Origin: Saxidomus purpurata
Lineage: Eukaryota > Mollusca > Bivalvia > Venerida > Veneridae
NCBI GenBank assembly: GCA_022818135.1
Contig: JAFMSR010000010.1
Coordinates: forward strand, 13,605,324-13,669,323
Direction of reading: 5' to 3'
Length of the DNA: 64,000 nt
The stretch's first letter is position 1. Every line of letters begins with the position of its first letter. Positions 56,971-64,000 of the stretch are shown one piece after another. The position numbers were made by a program, and so were the translations under genes. The notes beneath the pieces were generated by a model. That model saw nothing but the letters and a program-made list of their open reading frames with translations. It searched no databases and had not been told where the DNA came from.

Positions 56971-59900
56971 TCACATGCTCTTTTGTCTACCCCACTCTTC
57001 ATCATCTGCTGGTCTGGTTTCTGCATGTTTGGGCCAGGGACCAAGGGGCTTATCCCACTGAAAATGAAAATCAAAGGTTCATAATGCTTAGGCTAGACTT
57101 GTCCTTCAAACAATGGAAGGAAATACATATACACTGGGGTTCAGTGCCTTCTTTTTATTTTGATTACTATTGTCATCTACATTACATATAAATGTTCACA
57201 TGTTTTATGTTGACATTGAATTTGTATGAGTTTTATGACAAATTGTCTATTTTACCAGAATAAATCCATCTATCTATGTAACCTTGGCTTTTTGAGAAAC
57301 ACTCTTAAACATTTTTAGATCAAATATTTGGCCTCCAGTTTTCAGTCAAAATATCTTGGAGCTGAAACCTACCCATTGAAACTTTGCTTTTCACAAACAC
57401 TTCCTACACAGTTTCAACAAAATCCAATCAAAGGTTTTCGAAAAACACTTCCAGTATTTACCTTTACAACTATTTAACACACATTTCAGAGAGCTTCACA
57501 ACACTGATAGATGGCCCTCACTGTATGCTAATGTAATTTATGTATGGGAAAACTGTGCTTATGTTTCATCATTAAAATTTAATGCCAATGCTTGATAGCA
57601 TAACTAACCTTTCCAAATAAGTCTAGAGTTCTGGCATCATACAGCATCTGTCGGATCTGCTTTGTTTCTCTCAAGTCCTTGTACTCTGCTGCTACCCTCC
57701 CATCCTGTTAACAACACAAAATGTCTGTAGACATAAACATCTTCAATCCGTGTACATGCATTTTAAGGACTACACACAGTAGAGCTCATAATCAACTTTG
57801 TTGGAGAAACAATCAGTTAACATCTATCCTGATATTCTTTGTCATAGTAACTTAAAAAGAAGTCTTGCTAAGTTGCTAGATTTGCATCAGGTAAAATTAC
57901 ATACTGTACATGATCTTTGCTTTGCAGAGCTTTAATTGCAGGACTGCCTCTATGAAGACAAAACAAAAGGGCATATTTGTGGGTACTTTTATCAGATTGG
58001 AAATCAATTTCAGGGCAATTATGTATTAGTATTCTAGATGGTTCAACCCATTTTCAAGAGCCTGCAAACACAAACCAAGTCTGGTGAAAGTCCCTTCACT
58101 GAACCATGTTTTAAGCTCTTTTAATCATTGTGCAGCAAAGTCTAGCATTAGATACTCATCTTTTATGCCAGTACTGCTGATATTACCTCCCCTGTCACAT
58201 TCAGCCAGACAACACAGAAATACTCCAAATATCTTACCTTATCTACCCTGTTTTCAATTTCCTTTGCATCATTATTTAAAATCAGTCTAACAAATGGCTG
58301 GCCCTGGTCTTTGGGCATTGCATAGGCATAATGTAGTGGATAGCGGTTACACTGGAACAATAAGTGGCTACAGGTAACATCAATGTTTATCAGCAAAAAT
58401 GCCTAATTTTCATGGGAATTACCCAAAATGGATTTTCTATGATATCAAAATCACTACTGGACATATGTACCAGAATGGCACGTTTTCTCTTAACAATCGA
58501 AGACATCCTTAATATTATATAAATTTATTCAATTTTACAAAAAAGACATACAGTCAAACTTGTCCATGAGACCACGTGTATTAAGCGACCTTTGTCTTAA
58601 GCGACCGCTTTTGAACCCCGAGCGTTACACACTGTTTTGCTATTGCATTGCGACTTTTGTCTAACGCGACCAGCGACCAGTAATAGCGACCCTTAATCGG
58701 TCTTTTGTTTGTATTAGGTGACCATTTATGGCAAACAGATCATTTCTATGGAAACTGACTACTTTAAAAGTTGTATTTAACGTCCCAATTAGACACAGAG
58801 TGTCAAATCTCATAAGGATTATCGCTATCCTTAGGTTCGCAGGTGGTATTTATCGATTTTAGGTACTTTTTTCCTATTTTTGAAAAATTTCCACGTGACA
58901 TAAGACGATATTTTTGGAGACGGTTGCCATCTCCGGTGATGCTTTGTATTAAGAGACCATTTTATTAAGCGACCGGTTTTGGCCTTTCCCTTGGGCGGTC
59001 TCTTAATACAAGTTTGACTGTACCAAAATTGCTTATGTTTACAGAGATGTGAAAAATAAATATTATGAAACAAAACATCATTCTATTTCTGCGTAACAGC
59101 AAACACTCCATAAGTAATTGGATCAAACAATAATAAAAGAAACTTCTTTTTTAACTTTTAATATCAAAAAAGTAAAAACAAGAAAAAAAGAAGTCCTTAC
59201 ATTGTCTCCCATTTTTCGCAGAGCTGGTTTGAGTGTACATAGTATCTCTGCAACTTTAGGTTGATTGAAAACTATTGCCCTAGTTAAAGCAGTATATCCA
59301 TTCTGAAATGAAAAATTCAGTAACAGTTTTATGACCGAGAGTTTGTATTGCTACATGTAGATTGTAATCAGTATCCATGTACTGATTAAATTTCAAATAG
59401 ATTAAAACATCTCTGTGATGCATAAATTTTGTTAGCTCTACTTATGATGCTGCGTATTTTCACATCCTATATTCATATGGTATCTTTTAAATATATCAAG
59501 GTCTGTATTCTAAAATCTATATTCATTTTTTCAATGGAGAACATCATGTTGGCATACCGATTAAACTATTATAACATCTGACCAAACTAGAATTATCAAT
59601 GAATTTGGTTAAAATACATCCTCAAACCCACATTGTCACAGGAAATGAGTTCTCCCATTACATAATCATCATTAAGTTAATTTGATATCTGGTGAACATT
59701 TGAGGCATGCTAATTTGAACCTCAGTGGCTCAGTAGTTACAGATTGGCTGCAAAATATAGTCACATGACCTTTGATTCACAGGCGTGACCTTGACACTGA
59801 ACAAAGATGAGTGAAATATGCAATATGAACATAACCTTGATATGGTTAACATCTGACTCAAGTTTCATGCATATCCTTCCATTGGTCTATGGATAAAGTC

Positions 59901-62680
59901 TCATGACCTTTGACACCAAACTATGACCTTGACCTTATGTTGGCACAGCTGGAACATGAGTTTGCCATGTCCTCTCAATAAGCTGAACATTCCACTCTAG
60001 TTTCAAGAAAAAATGCTTGAAGGGGTTTAGGAGATATAGCTGCATGTTGTCTTGATGAGATAAATGTTTGACCCAAGTTTACAGTTACAGTTTGACAATG
60101 CGCATGTGGAAAGTTTGAGATCTCAGAAAATAGGATTTTCAAGTTGTACATTAATGCTCAAACACTAGGTACTATTTTCAACATAGTTCTCATGCATAGG
60201 AATTCACTTAGGATGACTCGTCAGTCTCCTTCCAGTAACCTGTTACCTGGGAGGAAAAATAAATGTAATGGGGAGAAACTGACCAGAAGTGGTGGAAGTC
60301 GAAAGGCATATGATTCGAGTTCAATGCATTTATTCAAGTGGTGATTAAACATAGAAAAGTATCATTACAAATCAATATAAACACATACCCTATCCTGGTA
60401 GTTAGCATCACAATTTTTCTTTACCTTCTCCAGTTCACCGTTTGCTGCTGCTTCAAATAGTGCAACAGCTGTATTCTGTAAGTAACCATGACAACTCAAA
60501 ATTGTAAGGTTAACACAAAATCAAAACATAGATTTAAAAGTGAAACCTAAAGGTTGTTTAGTATAGTGTCATACCTAAAGGACAAGCCATTGTTTACTTA
60601 TAAGACAGTACATATTTCTAAGCACATTTATAGTCTGAATTTGACCCGTGAGCTTTGACCTTTATGCACCATTGTTAAACAATCAAATAAAAGTGCATAA
60701 TCACGGCTCATTGCCTGAAATCAGACTATACTCTCTGAATCTTATCATATAATGCAAAGCACCAGGCAATAAAGTAAGCAAATAAATAAAATTGTTTTAC
60801 ACTTATACTTTTACAACATTTACTGGAAATAATGAACGAAAGAAAATAATGCCGACAGTAATGATGACTTTACCTACCAAGAATCATGAAGTTTACTCTT
60901 GTTAGATTATGAAACATTATAATAACACTAAAGTGTTAATTTGAAGAATTAAATGCTTTAAAATATTACCATTCACGCCTGTACACTTGATGAAGTGGTA
61001 TCATTAGCTAAAGATATAGTTTAAATATAAATTATTCTCTTACAGTTCAGTTAGGATAATGTGACAGTGACATGGCAGAAGAGTCCAATATTATTGTGTA
61101 AATTCATTGGATAATGTAAGGATTAAATCTTTTCTAGCATATCGGATCAGCATTTCTGGTGATTTTATTCATACCGGAAAAATTGTTTAGTTTATGCACC
61201 CGACCTGTGAGAGGGAACTCTTATGAATTACTAGTGGCATAATGTAATAAACATGGTGATGTCACTTTCCCAAACACAACATCTGAATAACGTTTTTATA
61301 CGATGATGCATTATTTAGATAACTTTGCATTTAGAAATTTAACTAAAGTGCAAGACACTATGCCAGAAAAAGTTTCTATCATGAGACATTTGGTTCAGAT
61401 GGAAACATTCATCACCTCCAGTAACTGTTTCGTGGGAACTCAGCAGAGCCTCGGCAGAGCCAAAACAGTTACCCTGGGTGACAGATATTTCGATATGAGC
61501 CGCATGCTCATGATAGAAACTATTATCCTTGCATGCATGATTTACATGTTTATGCAATAGTTGTAAACCATCATGTTGGCACATATCTATTTCATCACTG
61601 TCGCATCATCCTAAATTACAGTAAAACTTCGTTAACTCGAGCATCGATAACTCGAGAACCCCGGATAACTCGAGGACTCTTGTCGGTCCCGGCAATTTAT
61701 CCTCTATGTTTAACCAGAAAATACTATCGATAACTCGAGCAACGATAACTCGAGAACCCCGGATAACTCGAGGAACACCTGTGGTCCCGCCAGGTAGATT
61801 TCTTACTAAATTACCTCCGGCAACTCGAGGTCACTGATTATCAGATTTTTCTCACCTCTGTTGAGCGATTAAAATGATATTAACTTTCATGTGTTTCTTT
61901 ATTTAACTCTGTCTCGGATGACATTTACAAAAAACATATTGAAACGTGTTTGTAATGCGTTTCTTGAAAATGCCACATGTGATGTGTTATGCCGATTCAC
62001 CGGTGCTGTGCCTATACGACAACGGGTGTGAGTTAATAATCACTATTCGCTATTGAGTTAATTGCAAACAAATTAAGCCAAGGCCTAAATTGTCTAGCAT
62101 ATCAGTCGCCTGGCGTTATTGGAAAACAGTAGGAAAAACCCAAGTGACCCGTAAATACACTGGACGAAGTAAAGTAACATTGCCCCGCCTTCTCCATTAA
62201 TCAGTTGTCAAATAGTCATTACCCTCATTGTACGTGAATGCAAACAAAAATAACAGGATTTTATCAAATAAGTACGAAAGGTAATCAGTGCTCGTGATTT
62301 ATTGTAATAAATATATTTTGTAAATGTATTAATCCGACCTCAACATAAAGGTCCTCAAATAACTCGTTGTTCATAAGATATATGACAGCAGAAAAACTTC
62401 CATGGTTTGGATAACTCGAGAACCCCGATAACTCGAGCATTTTACTTATCCCCTTGCGACCTCGAGTTATCGAGGTTTTACTGTAATTGTATAATTACAC
62501 AATTGTATATTCTGGCTTGTTTCACATTACATTTTGTGGCAGTGTATTAATTTTACAAACAGGAAAAGTATATTTCACACAAATCTATTCCATTACCTGT
62601 GATTTATTAAAATCCATCCACGTTGTCACATGGTGCTGCTCTGCCACTTTGTTAAGTTTTTGTTCGAGAGAATCGCCTGC
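56971..62680 (-). CDS. Ankyrin-repeat-like protein, 3' exons only
   Basis: Six minus-strand coding exons with GT-AG borders: 62597-62680, 60389-60475, 59201-59302, 58238-58351, 57609-57704 and 56971-57057 (TGA stop). All introns are phase 0, and the exons give 28, 29, 34, 38, 32 and 28 residues, 189 in total. NTAVALFEAAANGELEKVKK, NGYTALTRAI and NRYPLHYAYA read as successive ankyrin-type helices, about one per exon. The C-terminus is Trp/Pro-rich (WDKPLGPWPKHAETRP) and ends EEWGRQKSM. I cannot name the family member. The 5' end is missing: the first listed exon begins after an acceptor, and I found no start upstream in the window. The gene is convergent with FICD. Confidence 0.83.
58551..59020. 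mobile_element. TA-flanked MITE, 470 bp (pogo/Tigger-like ends)
   Basis: Terminal repeats CAGTCAAACTTGT and ACAAGTTTGACTG are perfect over 13 bases, with TA duplications at 58549-58550 and 59021-59022. Inside, short motifs such as TTAAGCGACC recur near both ends. It has no transposase. It lies in an intron of the ankyrin gene. Confidence 0.85.
59740..60070. repeat. Decayed tandem-array repeat fragment
   Basis: Phrases such as GACCTTTGA(T/C), GTGACCTTGAC, TGAACAT and TTTAGGAGATAT recur as in the arrays at 7800 and 28093. No ends are visible. Confidence 0.5.
61238..61560. repeat. Dispersed repeat with fold-back core
   Basis: GTTTCTATCATGAG (61374-61387) and CTCATGATAGAAAC (61507-61520) are exact inverted repeats enclosing CAGTAACTGTTT..AAAACAGTTACC. 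The outer sequence matches 26282-26600. The ORFs on both strands across it come from the palindrome. Confidence 0.75.
61619..62483. mobile_element. TA-flanked element, 865 bp (pogo/Tigger-like ends)
   Basis: The ends CAGTAAAACTTCG..TAACTCGAG and CTCGAGTTATCGAGGTTTTACTG are inverted repeats of about 24 bases with a few mismatches, flanked by TA (61617-61618, 62484-62485). The motif ATAACTCGAG recurs several times near both ends. There is no transposase ORF, so it is non-autonomous. Confidence 0.87.
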
Positions 62681-63013
62681 CTGTTGAGATAGAAATACTA
62701 TACTGAGAAGGGTAGAAATCTGTCAGAAACTACAAAAATTTGTTCAATGGAATCATCTCAATTGTGTCTAAACTTTTCATTACTTCTGTTTTTCAGAAGC
62801 TTTTTGCCACTACTACTATATAACTTACTCGAAAAATTCATCTGGTGGGTCACGGATGTCACAGATGTATTTTTGTTAATACATTAATTTTGTTGTACAA
62901 TTTTATTTTCAAAATTCATATAGAGCAAGTTTGACTACAGTAAGCTGTGTGGCATTGCTAGATCTGTCATACTGAACTAATTAAGGACATTTCCTTACAG
63001 AGACTAGCTGGTT

Positions 63014-63079
63014 ATGGCTACGGTAGATTTTGACTTCCTCCTTGTCAGTTATGGAGTTCCTGGCTATTCAATATGGATG
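63014..63079 (+). CDS. Weak candidate first coding exon
   Basis: ATG with G at -3 and +4 opens a 22-codon frame, starting MATVDFDFLLVSYG, up to a possible donor GTAAAG at 63080. It is rich in hydrophobic residues and could begin a signal peptide or anchor. Without a second exon in the window this may be chance. Confidence 0.2.
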
Positions 63080-63200
63080 GTAAAGCCTAATCTCTTATAC
63101 AAGTGTTTCAATATATATATTATTCTAACATGACTAATATTATTGTCTCTATATACAAAGAATAGAAAAGTTATGTTTTATTATGCCAAAAGACACGGGC

Positions 63201-63230
63201 CAATATGACATCAAAAATGATGTCATATTG
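63201..63230. repeat. Perfect 13-bp hairpin
   Basis: CAATATGACATCA and TGATGTCATATTG are exact complements around an AAAA loop. Confidence 0.6.
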
Positions 63231-63369
63231 TACCACATGATGTTAAATAAATATCTGCATAGAAAATAACGCTTTGCTTTTATTCACCATTTGTAATCTC
63301 TGGAAAGGTTAGAATAAAAATTACATGCTTTTCAGTGTTGTTATTTTCTAAAAAACAACCCTTTGTCAC

Positions 63370-63425
63370 TCTGATGTGCAGTTATAAACCACTCTAGCCT
63401 TCGAAGTTTATTACTGCACATCAGA
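63370..63425. repeat. 20-bp stem hairpin with 16-base loop
   Basis: TCTGATGTGCAGTTATAAAC pairs with GTTTATTACTGCACATCAGA with one mismatch. It may be a MITE relic or an RNA hairpin; no Drosha-type context can be judged by eye. Confidence 0.55.
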
Positions 63426-63869
63426 ACTCCAAATCATTGTTTATTAGACAATGAACACGGCTGGAACCGATATCATTTCATAATCACTACTTTTGCTTTC
63501 TACCTCATGACAGAAGAAAAAAGCCACAGAATACACTAAAACTATAGAAAAATGGCTTTATTAGAAGCCATCTCTGAAGATTATTTATCCAAAAGCAATT
63601 TTCACATGGAAAATTAAGGGAACTTGTAACCATTAAAATTTAGTCTACAGTTATGTAACTTGAGTGTGTTACGCAACGGAAAAGCCAGTTAAGATTGGAT
63701 TAAAGTCTGCTCATTATGATCATAACAACAAGAGATTGTTTTACAAGATATGAACATTTAAAACTCATGAATGGTCCCAGTAGCTAAATGAAATAATTTA
63801 TAATTAGTATCATATTTAAGAAAACAGAGCTCAAAACTCCAGAATTATTTGCCCTAAACGAACACCTAA

Positions 63870-63985
63870 AAATGTATACTGGCATAAGACCAGTTTCCGA
63901 ATCATACCAGTTTCCGACTACTCGTTATCATAGCTTTCGCATAACTCTTCAGAATGGGATTACAATATAATTTCGAACACTATCA
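63870..63985 (+). repeat. Dispersed repeat, partner of 44870-45005
   Basis: It carries the same ordered landmarks as the copy in FICD intron 1, with GACCAGTTTCCGAATCATACC as the clearest block. It may continue past the window. Confidence 0.6.
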
Positions 63986-64000
63986 TCCTAACAAGCAGCA

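Larger units (their letters stand above)
62681..64000. other. Right-hand end of the window, no firm gene
   Basis: No further minus-strand exon of the ankyrin gene was found. Contents are two hairpins (63201-63230 and 63370-63425), a dispersed repeat (63870-63985) and a weak + strand first-exon candidate at 63014-63079. Confidence 0.4.

Noticed and set aside
61303..61584. Overlapping ORFs on both strands
   Set aside because: Both come from the palindromic core of a dispersed repeat.

Overview
This is nuclear DNA from an animal, most likely a marine bivalve mollusc. Genes are split by GT-AG introns, the DNA is AT-rich, and no prokaryotic operon structure is visible. The protein-coding genes are typical of metazoans. 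The repeats are of kinds described from bivalves: tRNA-derived SINEs, tandem-array elements with ACGG-type tracts resembling oyster 'pearl'/Helitron-like elements, and TA-flanked MITEs. A clam-like bivalve is inferred; the species cannot be fixed from the sequence alone.

Layout. (1) 590-3526, + strand: the last five coding exons of an unrecognised protein with a seven-arginine run, which looks like a processed secreted protein. (2) 3527-15985: no intact gene. It holds a fold-back MITE (5227-5377), a SINE with a 12-bp target duplication (5962-6178), a ~170-bp tandem-array element (7800-8885) and degraded LINE reverse transcriptase remains (10843-12123 and 12624-13075), the first interrupted by a tRNA-Thr-headed SINE. 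(3) 16005-23706, + strand: SMYD4, a TPR-SET-MYND protein, rebuilt from four coding exons. Its introns carry a SINE, two tandem-array elements and an inverted repeat with ~450-bp arms. (4) 27202-43874, - strand: DDX51, a DEAD-box RNA helicase of 15 coding exons, convergent with SMYD4. (5) 43991-48570, + strand: FICD, the ER Fic-domain AMP transferase, two coding exons, head-to-head with DDX51 across only 116 bp. (6) 48571-56970: no gene seen; repeats, homopolymers, a small MITE, two SINEs and a tandem-array element. (7) 56971-62680, - strand: the last six coding exons of an ankyrin-repeat-like protein, with two TA-flanked MITEs in its introns. (8) 62681-64000: no firm gene; short hairpins and a weak candidate first exon on the + strand.

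The genes are ordinary housekeeping functions and do not form one pathway: protein methylation (SMYD4), ribosome biogenesis (DDX51) and ER chaperone control (FICD). The only visible regulatory link is the shared DDX51/FICD promoter.

Main points for follow-up. DDX51 is broken inside helicase motif VI (a stop codon plus two extra bases). FICD carries one extra T that breaks the frame before the Fic motif. Both exon sums return to frame once the extra bases are discounted, so these are either base-level sequence errors or real null alleles. Other notable items are the large inverted repeat in SMYD4, a shared terminal hairpin design in the tandem-array elements, and a well-placed upstream ORF whose stop overlaps the FICD start codon as ATGA.
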